Part shown: one piece after another, positions 18,860-27,233 of the stretch | Position numbering within the stretch: position 1 is the stretch's first letter | Layout: each line of letters starts with the position of its first letter | NCBI RefSeq assembly: GCF_016864555.1 | Contig: NZ_CP044011.1 | Span: 1,879,501 to 1,943,500 of the forward strand | DNA length: 64,000 nt | Source of the DNA: Sinorhizobium sp. BG8 | Lineage (GTDB): Bacteria; Pseudomonadota; Alphaproteobacteria; Rhizobiales; Rhizobiaceae | Direction of reading: 5' to 3' | Position numbers and translations under genes: made by a program | Notes under the pieces: generated by a model | Seen by the model: only the letters and a program-made list of their open reading frames with translations | Database searches by the model: none | What the model was told of the DNA's origin: nothing

Positions 18860-19228
18860 ATGCTGATCTTGATTGCTGGCCCATACCGCTCGGGCACCGG
18901 CGACGATCCGGCGAAGATGGCCGAAAATCTGAAGGCGCTCGAGGCGCCGTCCTACGCGCTTTTCAAGGCCGGCCATGTGCCCATGATCGGGGAGTGGGTT
19001 GCCTTGCCGGTCTGGCATGCGGCCGGCGGCGGCAAGGTGGGGGATGATCTCTACGAGGAAATCTTTCATCCGGTCGCGGGCCGCCTGCTGCAGTTGTGCG
19101 AGGGTGTGCTGCGATTGCCCGGCAGTTCGAAGGGCGCAGACAATGATGTGAGGATCGCGACCGAGCGCGGAATTCCCGTCTGGTATCGCCTGGAAGACGT
19201 GCCGGGCTGCGGCACCCTGGCAGCCTGA
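18860..19228 (+). CDS. DUF4406 domain protein (nucleoside 2-deoxyribosyltransferase-like fold)
   Basis: A 122-residue protein starting MLILIAGPYRSGTGDDP, the glycine-rich opening of DUF4406, a domain related in fold to nucleoside 2-deoxyribosyltransferases. A conserved acidic/Trp segment GEWVALPVW and a second motif LPGSSKGADNDVRIA, which normally carries the nucleotide-binding loop, follow. The start at 18860 has a strong AAAGGAG site. It is alone in its transcript, divergent from the DeoR regulator that probably controls it. Hydrolysis or transfer at an N-glycosidic or sugar-phosphate bond is plausible but unproven. Confidence 0.82.
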   Translation: MLILIAGPYRSGTGDDPAKMAENLKALEAPSYALFKAGHVPMIGEWVALPVWHAAGGGKVGDDLYEEIFHPVAGRLLQLCEGVLRLPGSSKGADNDVRIATERGIPVWYRLEDVPGCGTLAA

Positions 19229-19313
19229 AAAGGCCACGACCTTTTCGTCGCGCTCCCGCGACACTGACGATCCTGCCGCGAAGCTACCGCGTATGGCGCA
19301 GCACCGGCATCAG

Positions 19314-19349
19314 CCTTGCGCATCCCTTCGAGGGAGGAGGTGCGCAAGG
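19314..19349. other. Stem-loop in the leader of the glutathione transferase gene
   Basis: CCTTGCGCA (19314-19322) pairs with TGCGCAAGG (19341-19349), with an inner TCCC/GGGA pairing. A second hairpin GTAGG/CCTAC lies at 19394-19409. A TCTCCTC upstream could pair with the GGGAGG ribosome site before 19435. Confidence 0.4.
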
Positions 19350-19434
19350 TCGCTCGTCCTGCTTGTAATGGCAGCGAAAATCAGGTCTCCTCGGTAGGCG
19401 GCGACCTACGAATTGCCGACTCGGGAGGTAGACC

Positions 19435-20055
19435 ATGCTGACGCTCTATTATGCTCCGCGCACGTGCGCGCTTGCTTCGCTCATCGCGCTTGAGGAGAGC
19501 GGCACTCCGTTCCAGGTGGAGAAGGTCGATTTCTCCACCTCGGCGCAGCGGTCGCCGGCCTATCTCAAGATCAACCCAAAGGGACGGGTTCCGGCGCTCG
19601 CCACCGGCAGGGGCATCATAACGGAAACGCCTGCCATCCTCGCCTACATCGCTCATATCGGATCGCAGCGACGCCTGGCGCCGATCGAGGATGCCTTCGC
19701 CTTCGCGGAGATGCAGGCCTTCAATGCCTATCTCGCCTCCACGGTCCACGTCGCGCATGCCCATATGCGGCGCGGCCAGCGCTGGAGCGACGACGCGGCC
19801 GCCATCGAGACGATGAAGGCCAAGGTTCCCGAGAACATGACCGAATGCTTCCGCCTCATCGAGGAGGGGATGCTGCAGGGGCCCTGGGTCATGGGGGAAC
19901 GCTACTCCGTTGCCGATCCCTATCTCTTCACGTTTGCCGGCTGGCTGAAGGGTGACGGAGTGGAGCCCTCGCTCTTCCCGAGGATCGCCGAGCATCGCGA
20001 GCGCATGCTCGGCCGTCCCGCGGTTGAGCGCGCCATGGCGCTCGAGGGCGCCTGA
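19435..20055 (+). CDS. Glutathione S-transferase family protein
   Basis: A 206-residue cytosolic GST. The N-terminal thioredoxin-like domain (1-80) starts MLTLYYAPRTCALAS, with Cys11 in the position seen in beta-class and related bacterial GSTs, and contains NPKGRVPAL and ETPAILAYIA, the glutathione-binding cis-Pro and Glu/Thr segments. The all-helical C-terminal domain carries the N-capping box YSVADPYLF. A GGGAGG ribosome site lies 8 bases upstream. It likely conjugates glutathione to an electrophile; the substrate is unknown. Confidence 0.9.
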   Translation: MLTLYYAPRTCALASLIALEESGTPFQVEKVDFSTSAQRSPAYLKINPKGRVPALATGRGIITETPAILAYIAHIGSQRRLAPIEDAFAFAEMQAFNAYLASTVHVAHAHMRRGQRWSDDAAAIETMKAKVPENMTECFRLIEEGMLQGPWVMGERYSVADPYLFTFAGWLKGDGVEPSLFPRIAEHRERMLGRPAVERAMALEGA

Positions 20056-20061
20056 CGGGCG

Positions 20062-20298
20062 TCAGCCTGTCCTGCATACATTTCCGGCAGTGTCGCGAAG
20101 TGCGGGCCGTTCATCGCCGCACGATGCGGCCGTGTTGAAAAGCCCGAAGGGCAGGTCGCCGAGCATGCGCAGGTCCATCTCCTCGATATCGGGATGGGCG
20201 AGCGGGTCGTTGGTCCAGGGAGGGATCGAGGACGACAGGGCATGACCGGCGCGCCGACCCGGGATCTGCGGCATGTGTCTGAAGAAAAACTTGAGCAT
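20062..20298 (-). CDS. Small uncharacterised protein, possibly DUF1127-like
   Basis: A 78-residue frame starting MLKFFFRHMPQ with a GAGGA ribosome site 7 bases upstream. It has a short basic N-terminus and the segment DIEEMDLRMLGDLPF near the end, which recalls the LxxLxxRxLxDLG pattern of DUF1127 proteins but is not a clear match. It lies between convergent GST and divergent LysR genes, 137 bases from the LysR start, so it may be the regulator's target. The arrangement supports a real gene; the function is unknown. Confidence 0.45.
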   Translation of the reverse strand: MLKFFFRHMPQIPGRRAGHALSSSIPPWTNDPLAHPDIEEMDLRMLGDLPFGLFNTAASCGDERPALRDTAGNVCRTG

Positions 20299-20435
20299 GT
20301 GGCCGTCCTCGGGCACTCGCGGCTTCGGGAGTAAAGCCGTGTACCCTCTGATTTGTGAAGGTCAGGCTTTTATTCTTGCTCCGGCACGCTTCTGCTTCAA
20401 TTGAGAAGTCCGATAGTGTGGTGTAGAAAAACTAT

Positions 20436-21356
20436 ATGAAGAACCTGAACCTCGTGCACCTCAACGCTCTCCGGGCCGTGGAAGCGGTCGGTCGCCTCGG
20501 CTCGCTCCAGGCGGCAGCCGAGGAACTGGGGGTGACGGTCGGTGCCGTCAGCCAGCAGGTGATCAAGGCGGAGGAGCAGCTGGGCCATCCGGTCTTCGAG
20601 CGGAAGCCGAAGGGCATGGTCGCGACGGAGTTCGGGCTCGAGATGCTGCCCCAGCTCTCCGCCGCCTTCCGCCAGCTGTCGCAGGTCGTCGCCGCGGCGC
20701 ACTATCGTGACGACGCGATCCTGACGATATCGGTGGCGCCGATCTTCGCCTCGCGCTGGCTCGTTCACCGGCTCGATCGTTTCACCGCGCTCCATCCGGA
20801 AATCAGCCTGAGGATTGAAGCAACCACGATACTCGTCGATCTCGGCGCGTCGGACGTCGATCTGGCGATCCGTGTCGGCCCGGGGACCTGGCCGAATGTC
20901 CGGGCGGAGTTTCTCGTGCCGCAGGAGATGTTTCCCGTCTGCGCTCCCTCATTGGCCGCGCGCCTGCGCGAGCCCGCCGATCTCGTGAACTGCCCGGCGG
21001 TGATCGACCACAACGAAGCCTTCACCTGGGACCGGTGGCTTGCCGCCGCCGGCCTCGACGTGCCGCCGCCGCTCACCCGCCACCACTTCAGCGATGCCTC
21101 GCTCTGCCTCGATGCGGCAATCGCCGGGCAAGGGGTTTTGCTGGCCTGGCCCGTGCTTGCGGCCTGGGCGCTTCGAGAGCGCCGGCTCGTCACTCCGCTG
21201 CCGATCCGGGTGAAGACCGGGATGGGCTACTATTTTGTTACTGCGCCCGGCGTGCGCGAGCCACGCAAGGTCACCGTCTTCAAGAACTGGATGCGCCGGG
21301 AGATCGAGGACGACCTCGGGGAGGTCTCCGGCCTTCTGTCTATTCCAGCTCCTTGA
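20436..21356 (+). CDS. LysR-family regulator, GcvA-like
   Basis: A 306-residue LysR-type regulator. The N-terminal helix-turn-helix (about 10-65) with [20 protein letters not shown] and a [15 protein letters not shown] recognition helix is of the GcvA subgroup. The effector domain (about 95-290) follows with [20 protein letters not shown]. There is no strong ribosome site before the ATG. A TCAATTGA palindrome at 20397-20404 may be its operator. The divergent small gene at 20298 is a candidate target. The 3' end overlaps the convergent GST gene by 17 bases. Confidence 0.9.
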   Translation: MKNLNLVHLNALRAVEAVGRLGSLQAAAEELGVTVGAVSQQVIKAEEQLGHPVFERKPKGMVATEFGLEMLPQLSAAFRQLSQVVAAAHYRDDAILTISVAPIFASRWLVHRLDRFTALHPEISLRIEATTILVDLGASDVDLAIRVGPGTWPNVRAEFLVPQEMFPVCAPSLAARLREPADLVNCPAVIDHNEAFTWDRWLAAAGLDVPPPLTRHHFSDASLCLDAAIAGQGVLLAWPVLAAWALRERRLVTPLPIRVKTGMGYYFVTAPGVREPRKVTVFKNWMRREIEDDLGEVSGLLSIPAP

Positions 21357-21999
21357 GCCGTGTCTCCATCATGGTCTTGAAAGCCGGGCGGGCCTGGCAG
21401 GTCTGCAGCCATTTCTTCACGTTCGGAGCGGATTCGAAGAGTTCGGTCTGGGTCATGGCGTAGCGGAAGATCTCCGCGAGGTTGAGATCCGCCACCGTGA
21501 AGCGGTCGGATACCACGTGGCCGGTCGCCGCCAGCCTGTCGTCAAGAATGGCGAAGCACTTCTTCAGGGCCTTGTTGGCTGCGCGGATCGCCAGCCGGCC
21601 TGCTTCCGAATTCTGCGCGTTATCGTCGTGCAGCAGGATGATCTTGACCGCGTGCGGTTCGACCTCCGTCGCACCCCACATCGTCCACTGCAGGATCTCC
21701 GCTTCTTCCGTCAGCGTCTGGCCGGAGAGCGGTCCTCCGTGCTTGCGGGCGAGGTAGAGGTTGATGGCCAGCGACTCGTTCATCACGAAGCCGCCGTCGT
21801 CGATGCACGGAATGAGCCCGGTCGGGTTCACCTCGAGAAAGTCAGCGGAATGGGTGTTGAGCGGCGCGTCCGCAGCCTGCGGATCGGCGAGCCTGCGCGC
21901 CTGGATGACCGGGACGGAGACGAAGGGAATGCCGAGTTCGCCGGCCAGCCAGTAGTTGCGCGAGGCGCGCGAGCGATAGACGCCGTAGATCGTCAGCAT
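21340..21999 (-). CDS. Glutathione S-transferase family protein
   Basis: A 219-residue GST unrelated in detail to the one at 19435. The thioredoxin-like domain opens [19 protein letters not shown], with the Ser of SRASR in the position of the catalytic Ser/Tyr, then [22 protein letters not shown], the glutathione-binding loop. The helical domain ends with the N-capping box [11 protein letters not shown] and [15 protein letters not shown]. The ATG at 21999 has a GAGGAG site 9 bases upstream; earlier in-frame ATGs lack one. The substrate is unknown. Confidence 0.9.
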   Translation of the reverse strand: MLTIYGVYRSRASRNYWLAGELGIPFVSVPVIQARRLADPQAADAPLNTHSADFLEVNPTGLIPCIDDGGFVMNESLAINLYLARKHGGPLSGQTLTEEAEILQWTMWGATEVEPHAVKIILLHDDNAQNSEAGRLAIRAANKALKKCFAILDDRLAATGHVVSDRFTVADLNLAEIFRYAMTQTELFESAPNVKKWLQTCQARPAFKTMMETRLKELE

Positions 22000-22185
22000 G
22001 GGAACAGTCTCCTCTTCGGTCCGGCCGTGTATTGCGGCCCTGTCTAGCATAATCCAGACGCGGCACATCTTCGATCTGGGGGGATCGTGAACGAAACATG
22101 AGGCGACGCGACGGCATCGCTCTCGCCCTGCGTCGTCTCGTGTCTCGACCCGGCCAGACCTGAAACCGGGAGCCGCCGGCGCGGC

Positions 22186-23646
22186 TCACACCTCTTTCAG
22201 TTCCATCGATCCGTTGAGGCTTGCGATCAGCGTCGAACTCGCCTGGTTCAGCCCCAGGACGTCCACGGCTATCCCGTGCGTCTTGAACCGGTCGATTACC
22301 TTCTCCAGAGCCGCGACGGCGGTGATGTCCCAGAAGTGCGCTTCCGACAGGTCGATCAGGACCGTCATGCCGCTCGCCTCCTGAATGTCGAAGGCCTCCA
22401 CGAACATATCGGCGGAAGCGAAAAACACCTGGCCCGAGACACGATACGTCAGACGGCCTTCCGAGGCATCGGATTCTATCCGAAGCAATCGGGCGACCTT
22501 GAAGGTGAAGAAGACGCCGCTCAGAAGGACGCCGACAGTGACGCCCAAAGCCAGGTTGGCGCTGAACACCGTGACGAGAACGGTGGCGACCATGACCGTG
22601 CTGGACATCTTGGGATGGCCGACCATCGAGCGCAACGACGACCAGTCGAAGGTGTCGATCGACACCATCACCATGATGGCCACCAGGGCGGCGACGGGGA
22701 CCTGGGAAACCCATGGCTTGAGCAGCACCATCAACACCAGCAGGAAGGCACCCGCGAACAGGGTGGAGAGCCGACCGCGACCGCCATACTTTACGTTGCT
22801 CACGGTCTGGCCGATCATGCCGCAGCCCGCGATCCCGCCGAACAGGCTTGCGGCTGCGTTGGCGATGCCGAGGCCTGTGCACTCCCTGTTCTTCGAACTC
22901 GGAGTACCGGTAAGGTCGTCGACGACACTGGCCGTCATCATGGATTCGAGCAGGCCGACCATGGCTATGGCAAGCGCCGGTCCCGCGATGATCGTCAGCG
23001 TCTCCCAGGTCAACGGAACGTCCGGCCAACCGAAGACAGGAAGAGAGTCCGGCAGTTTCCCGAGGTCGGCGATGGTCATGACGGGAAGTTGCAGAGCCAT
23101 CGACGCGATGGTCAGCACGAGGATGCAGATCAGCGGCGAGGGGATCGCGCTTGTGATCCTGGGGGCAAGATAGATGACCGCCAGTCCTGCAGCGAGCATG
23201 GCATAGGAAAGCCAGTCTCCTCCGATGATGTGCGGAAGCTGGGCCGCGAAGATCAGGATCGCCAGCGCGTTGACGAAGCCCGTGCGGACCGACTTCGAGA
23301 CGAACCGCATGAGGACGCCAAGGCGCAGAAGCCCGAACAGGATTTGAAACACGCCGGCCAGCAACCCGGCCGCAAGGAGGTACGCGAGTCCGTGCGAATG
23401 AACCAGGGGCGCCGCCACAAGTGCCACCGATCCCGCTGCAGCCGAAATCATGGCAGGACGCCCGCCCGTGAAGGCTATGACGATGCCGATCACGAAGGAA
23501 GCAAACAGTCCGACCTGCGGATCGACGCCCGCGACGAAGGAAAAGGCGATAACCTCGGGGATCAGCGCGAATGTCGCAACCGCTCCCGCGAGCAGCTCGC
23601 GTACGGGATTGGCCGCCCAGTTCCGATGGAATGATGAAAGTTGCAT
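22186..23646 (-). CDS. SulP-family anion transporter with C-terminal STAS domain
   Basis: A 486-residue inner membrane transporter with about 12-14 helices in the SLC26/SulP fold, followed by a short STAS domain (about 390-486) containing VSGQVFFASADMF and VLIDLSEAHFWDITAVAALEKV. The first helices include ALIPEVIAFSFVAGVDPQVGLF, the SulP signature region. The substrate could be sulfate, bicarbonate or a dicarboxylate; no carbonic anhydrase or sulfur gene is adjacent. The STAS Asp-Ile-Thr replaces the phosphorylatable Asp-Ser-Ser of anti-sigma antagonists. The ATG at 23646 (MQLSSFHRNW) is preferred. Confidence 0.9.
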   Translation of the reverse strand: MQLSSFHRNWAANPVRELLAGAVATFALIPEVIAFSFVAGVDPQVGLFASFVIGIVIAFTGGRPAMISAAAGSVALVAAPLVHSHGLAYLLAAGLLAGVFQILFGLLRLGVLMRFVSKSVRTGFVNALAILIFAAQLPHIIGGDWLSYAMLAAGLAVIYLAPRITSAIPSPLICILVLTIASMALQLPVMTIADLGKLPDSLPVFGWPDVPLTWETLTIIAGPALAIAMVGLLESMMTASVVDDLTGTPSSKNRECTGLGIANAAASLFGGIAGCGMIGQTVSNVKYGGRGRLSTLFAGAFLLVLMVLLKPWVSQVPVAALVAIMVMVSIDTFDWSSLRSMVGHPKMSSTVMVATVLVTVFSANLALGVTVGVLLSGVFFTFKVARLLRIESDASEGRLTYRVSGQVFFASADMFVEAFDIQEASGMTVLIDLSEAHFWDITAVAALEKVIDRFKTHGIAVDVLGLNQASSTLIASLNGSMELKEV

Positions 23647-23950
23647 GGGAAATTCTCGCAAATCATGCCGAACGCGCTCCGTGGAGCGGGCAATCTGGAT
23701 CGCATGAAGGTTTTGCGTGGTCTGGCGGATCGGCGGCCAGAAGAGCCACCCGGAGTTTCACCGGGTCCGTGGTGAGTGGGATCTATATGACCCCGTTTTT
23801 TCTGCGTTGCAACATGAGATTGCCCGCGGTGGTGGAAGGCTCACACCCGATCGCGCGAAAATTCTTCGACTGCGGGATGGCCGCCTTCCGCGTCATGCGG
23901 AAGGGACCGGTCTTCCGGTTCCGCCGATTTCAGTCATTCCAGCCACGCCC
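23647..23950. other. Intergenic region with no supportable gene
   Basis: This 304-base gap between two genes on the minus strand contains a GACCGGTCTTCCGGTTCC partial repeat near 23908 and no convincing coding frame or promoter. I see nothing else in it. Confidence 0.4.
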
Positions 23951-24394
23951 TCAAGCGCTCTTTGGCTTCTTCGCGGGGCGGGTGGCGCGCGCCGACATGT
24001 TCAATGCCACTGCGGCCTGGATGAGCGCCTTCAGTGCCCTTTCGTCGATCTCGTCCGCTTCGTGGATATCGATCGCGCGCCTCGTGTTGCCTTCGAGGCT
24101 GGAATTGAAGAGGCCCGAGGGATCCTCCAATGAGGCACCCTTGGCAAAGGTCATCTTCACGACATTCTTGTAGGTCTCGCCGGTGCAGATTATTCCGGCA
24201 TGCGACCACACCGGAACGCCTCTCCACTTCCACTCCTCGATCACTTCGGGATCGGCCTGCTTGATGAGGCTTCGCACCAGGGCGAGCGTCTTGCCTCGCC
24301 AATCGCCGAGTTCCTTGATCCTCGCGTCTATCAATTGGGAGGCAGGCTCTTGCCCCTTTCCATCCGGGGCAGCGGCAATGTCATTCCTGGGCAC
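23951..24394 (-). CDS. DUF1801 family protein
   Basis: A 147-residue cytoplasmic protein with the DUF1801 core: LVRSLIKQADPEVIEEWKW, GVPVWSHAGIICTGETYK and KMTFAKGASLEDPSGLFNSS, then a C-terminal GNTRRAIDIHEADEIDE segment. The start is GTG at 24392-24394, chosen for its GAGGAG site 6 bases upstream; no ATG in frame fits better. DUF1801 resembles the fold of the iron-sulfur assembly protein CyaY, but its function is not known. Confidence 0.85.
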   Translation of the reverse strand: MPRNDIAAAPDGKGQEPASQLIDARIKELGDWRGKTLALVRSLIKQADPEVIEEWKWRGVPVWSHAGIICTGETYKNVVKMTFAKGASLEDPSGLFNSSLEGNTRRAIDIHEADEIDERALKALIQAAVALNMSARATRPAKKPKSA

Positions 24395-24706
24395 GACAGT
24401 CTCCTCGACAACGCATGATCCTGCTTCGGTGGGCCGGTCTATCGCCTCACTAGCACAACTCTGACCGCCCGCGAAGCAAAGGCATCCCTGGCGGCCTGCG
24501 CTGCAGAGTTGCTCCTCTTGAATCATCGAGATGCGACCGGTTGCAATTTTCCCTGTATTGCCGGAGCATGGGCGCGGTTGCGCTCGCGGCATGTTGCTCG
24601 ACTGGATTGTCGCAATCGACCGAAAGCGGGCGCAATGCCGCATTGACGCTCCTGCGGCGGATCGATATTGGCGATGCGGTCCGCGCGGTGCGGACGGGGT
24701 TTTCGG
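24395..24706. other. Divergent intergenic region, DUF1801 / copper module
   Basis: About 310 bases containing the promoters of two divergent units. A possible promoter for the plus strand starts TTGACG at 24643, with a GATATT/TATTGG stretch about 17 bases on. No gene is supportable. Confidence 0.35.
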
Positions 24707-25096
24707 ATGAGACGGACGACCGGACAATGGGCGATGGTCCTGCGCATGCTCTGCGCGGTCGCACTGCTCATGGTCGGTTTCGCCCACAAGCCGGCGATGG
24801 CATCCGTGCCGATGTCGCCCGCTGAGATCGCTGCCTATACGCTTCCGGACGGCACCATCGGCGATCTCTGCCACAACCAGGAGGCCCATCCGACCAAGAA
24901 GCCTCACCCCGCCGGCACGAGCTGCGATGCCTGCCGGATCGGGAGCGCGATGCTCGTCCCGGCCCCTGCCGATCTTGTCGGTCTCGTCCTGCCCTTCCGG
25001 CTCGTCGCTCACCGCCCTCTGGTCGATGCTGCACAAGGCGGCGCGCGCTACCAACCCGGTGCACCGCCTCGGGCACCGCCCTTCCTGTTGATCTGA
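24707..25096 (+). CDS. DUF2946-like exported protein with CxxC
   Basis: A 129-residue protein with an N-terminal signal or membrane helix (about 9-32) and a mature part holding DLCHNQEAH, HPAGTSCDACRIGSAML, so three cysteines and several histidines, then a hydrophobic stretch LVGLVLPF. This matches the pattern of DUF2946-like proteins encoded with PepSY and copper-chaperone genes. I placed the start at ATG 24707. It precedes the PepSY gene by 66 bases and the three genes look like one transcript. A metal-binding role is inferred from the Cys/His residues. Confidence 0.65.
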   Translation: MRRTTGQWAMVLRMLCAVALLMVGFAHKPAMASVPMSPAEIAAYTLPDGTIGDLCHNQEAHPTKKPHPAGTSCDACRIGSAMLVPAPADLVGLVLPFRLVAHRPLVDAAQGGARYQPGAPPRAPPFLLI

Positions 25097-25162
25097 CATT
25101 CGTTCCCTGCGCGTTCGGTGGCCCCGATGCGCGATCGTCACGTCATTCAACAGGTCACAAGC

Positions 25163-26542
25163 ATGTCCGTCATTTCAGATGCACCGGCACTCGCCGTCGC
25201 AGACACCTCCGCGCTTTCTCAGCGCCTCTACCGCGCCATCTGGCGATGGCATTTCTTCGCGGGGCTCCTGGTCGTCCCCTTCCTCGTCAGCCTGTCGATC
25301 ACGGGCGCGCTCTATCTCTTCAACGACGAAATCGATGCGAGCCTGTTTCGCGACCGCAACTACGTCACGGTTTCCGACAGCCGGATGGCACCCTCCGAGA
25401 TCGTCGAGCGCGCGCTCGCAGCCGTTCCCGGCAGCACCTTTTCCAGCTACCGCACGCCTGCGGGGCAGGACCGCTCGGCCCGCGTGACCGTCGGCACAGA
25501 GGCCGGCAACGTCCTCGTCTTCGTCAATCCCTCCGATGGCGCCGTGCTCGACAAGGTGGGAGCGAAGGAGGAGTTCAACGAGGTTGTGAAGGATCTCCAC
25601 AGTCTCGACTACTTCGGTGATTCCTGGGAAGTGATTATCGAGATCGTGGCGGGCTTCACCATCGTGCTGGTGCTGACCGGTATCTATCTCTGGTGGCCGC
25701 GCAAGCAGTCCGGCGGCGTCGTGACCGTCCGCGGCACGCCGTCCCGCCGGGTTTTCTGGCGCGACCTCCATGCCGTCACCGGCTTTGCCGCCGGCGGTCT
25801 CATCCTGTTCCTTGCCGCGACCGGACTTCTCTGGTCGGGCTTTTGGGGGTCGGGCGTCAACGCCTATCTGACGGCGAACGGCATGGGCTATCCGGCCGAG
25901 CTCTGGGACGACGTCCCGGCTTCGACGCTGGTGACCACCGACGTGCTGCCCAAGGCAAACTGGCTGATGGAAAACGCACCGGTTCCCGAATCTTCGGCCG
26001 CAACCGCGCCTGCCGCGCCGATCGGGCTCGACCGGGCAGTCGCGATAACCGACGCAGCCGGCATGCTGCCCGGGTACGAAATGTCTCCACCGTCAGGCGA
26101 GACCGGTGTCTACACCGCCGCCATCTTCCCCGCCGAACTTTCGCGCGAGCGCACGCTGCACATCGACCAGTACTCCGGCAAGGTGCTCGTCGATGTCGCG
26201 TTCGGCCAGTATCCGCTGACCGGAAAGGCGATCGAATGGGGCATCAACCTCCATCAGGGCCGGGAATGGGGGCTGTTCAGCCAACTGCTCATGCTTGCCA
26301 CCTGCCTCGCCATCGTGCTTTCAAGCGTCACGGCCGTCGTCATGTGGTGGAAGCGTCGCCCGAGCGGACGCATAGGGGTGCCGCCTGCGCCGCGCGACAA
26401 GCGCATCTACATCGGGCTCTGGCTGATCGCCGGCGTCTTCGGCCTCGCTTTCCCGCTGACGGGCTTCGCGATCCTTGCCATGATCGCGTTCGACCAGCTT
26501 GTCGTGCGTTTCGTGCCGCCGCTGAGGCGTGCACTGTCCTGA
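25163..26542 (+). CDS. PepSY-associated transmembrane (PepSY_TM) protein
   Basis: A 459-residue inner membrane protein with four helices typical of the PepSY_TM family: about 25-50, 170-192, 215-240 and 380-405, plus a further hydrophobic pair near the C-terminus (415-450). Conserved histidines occur in RAIWRWHFFAGLL, RDLHAVTGFA and GINLHQGREWGLF, suggesting haem or metal transfer across the membrane; relatives act as ferric or cupric reductases in siderophore and metal uptake operons. The start ATG at 25163 gives MSVISDAPAL. Its neighbours are a Cys/His-rich exported protein and a copper chaperone, so copper handling is likely. Confidence 0.85.
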   Translation: MSVISDAPALAVADTSALSQRLYRAIWRWHFFAGLLVVPFLVSLSITGALYLFNDEIDASLFRDRNYVTVSDSRMAPSEIVERALAAVPGSTFSSYRTPAGQDRSARVTVGTEAGNVLVFVNPSDGAVLDKVGAKEEFNEVVKDLHSLDYFGDSWEVIIEIVAGFTIVLVLTGIYLWWPRKQSGGVVTVRGTPSRRVFWRDLHAVTGFAAGGLILFLAATGLLWSGFWGSGVNAYLTANGMGYPAELWDDVPASTLVTTDVLPKANWLMENAPVPESSAATAPAAPIGLDRAVAITDAAGMLPGYEMSPPSGETGVYTAAIFPAELSRERTLHIDQYSGKVLVDVAFGQYPLTGKAIEWGINLHQGREWGLFSQLLMLATCLAIVLSSVTAVVMWWKRRPSGRIGVPPAPRDKRIYIGLWLIAGVFGLAFPLTGFAILAMIAFDQLVVRFVPPLRRALS

Positions 26543-26603
26543 CGAAAGCTTGCCCCGTCCGCGCGGGGCAGCAAACCGCCGTTCTCCAATGAAGGAACCT
26601 TAC

Positions 26604-27104
26604 ATGAAACGCGTCCTCATGCTTCTCGCCGCTCTGGTGATCTCGGCGACTGCTTCGTTCGCCCACGAGTTCAAGCTGGGCGATCTCGAAATCCACCATC
26701 CCGCCTCCAAGGCGACGCTGCCGGGCCAGCCGGTCGGTGGCGGGTTCATGACCATCATCAACCACGGTAGCGCGCCCGATCGCCTTGTCGCCATCACCTC
26801 CGATGTTTCTGACGACGTGCAGATTCATGAAATGTCGGTCGTGGACGGCGTCATGAAGATGCGCCAGCTCGCGGAAGGCGTCGAGATCGCGCCGGGTGCC
26901 ACCGTGGAGCTGAAGCCGGGCGGCCTGCACGTGATGTTCATGAGCATCAAGCAGCCCTTCGTCGAGGGCGAGATGATCAAGGCGAAACTCACCTTCGCGA
27001 AGGCAGGCTCGATCGACGTCGAGTTCAAGGTCGAAGCGGCCAGGAAGGGTGCCGCGACCGGCGAGGGGAAGGCTGACGAGCCCCACGTCGAACACAAGAT
27101 GTAG
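26604..27104 (+). CDS. Periplasmic copper chaperone PCuAC family
   Basis: A 166-residue exported protein: signal peptide about 1-22 (cleavage after SFA, mature HEFKLGDLEI), then a cupredoxin-like domain. The copper ligands of the PCuAC motif are visible: IHEMS with the downstream GVMKMR, then GGLHVMFM, giving the H-x-M...M...H-x-M arrangement. A His-containing tail (EPHVEHKM) may add Cu(II) binding. PCuAC proteins deliver copper to the CuA site of cytochrome c oxidase or to other periplasmic enzymes. The ATG at 26604 has AAGGAA upstream. It is the last gene of the three-gene unit. Confidence 0.93.
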   Translation: MKRVLMLLAALVISATASFAHEFKLGDLEIHHPASKATLPGQPVGGGFMTIINHGSAPDRLVAITSDVSDDVQIHEMSVVDGVMKMRQLAEGVEIAPGATVELKPGGLHVMFMSIKQPFVEGEMIKAKLTFAKAGSIDVEFKVEAARKGAATGEGKADEPHVEHKM

Positions 27105-27119
27105 CTTCGGCCAGAGCAG

Positions 27120-27166
27120 AAAAAAGAGCGGATGAGGGCGGCGCCAGGCGCCTTTCCCTCATCCGC
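27120..27166 (-). terminator. Intrinsic terminator of the TIGR03808 gene
   Basis: On the minus strand an 11-base stem, GCGGATGAGGG pairing with CCCTCATCCGC (27128-27138 and 27156-27166), is followed by TCTTTTTT (27120-27127). It may also stop plus-strand transcripts. A second hairpin, GCACCTCTTC/GAAGAGGTGC, lies at 27171-27203. Confidence 0.75.
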
Positions 27167-27233
27167 CCACGCACCTCTTCATTCGGGCAAAGCGAAGAGG
27201 TGCAACTTGTGACCGGCGAGAGCGCCGGCTTGT

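Noticed and set aside
22276-23634. Plus-strand open frame opposite the SulP gene, rich in His, Asp and Arg
   Set aside because: Composition is that of antisense GC-skewed DNA; the SulP gene on the other strand has clear motifs.
23700-23950. Possible coding remnant between sulP and DUF1801 genes on the plus strand
   Set aside because: The frame runs antisense into DUF1801 and has no domain or start signal of its own.
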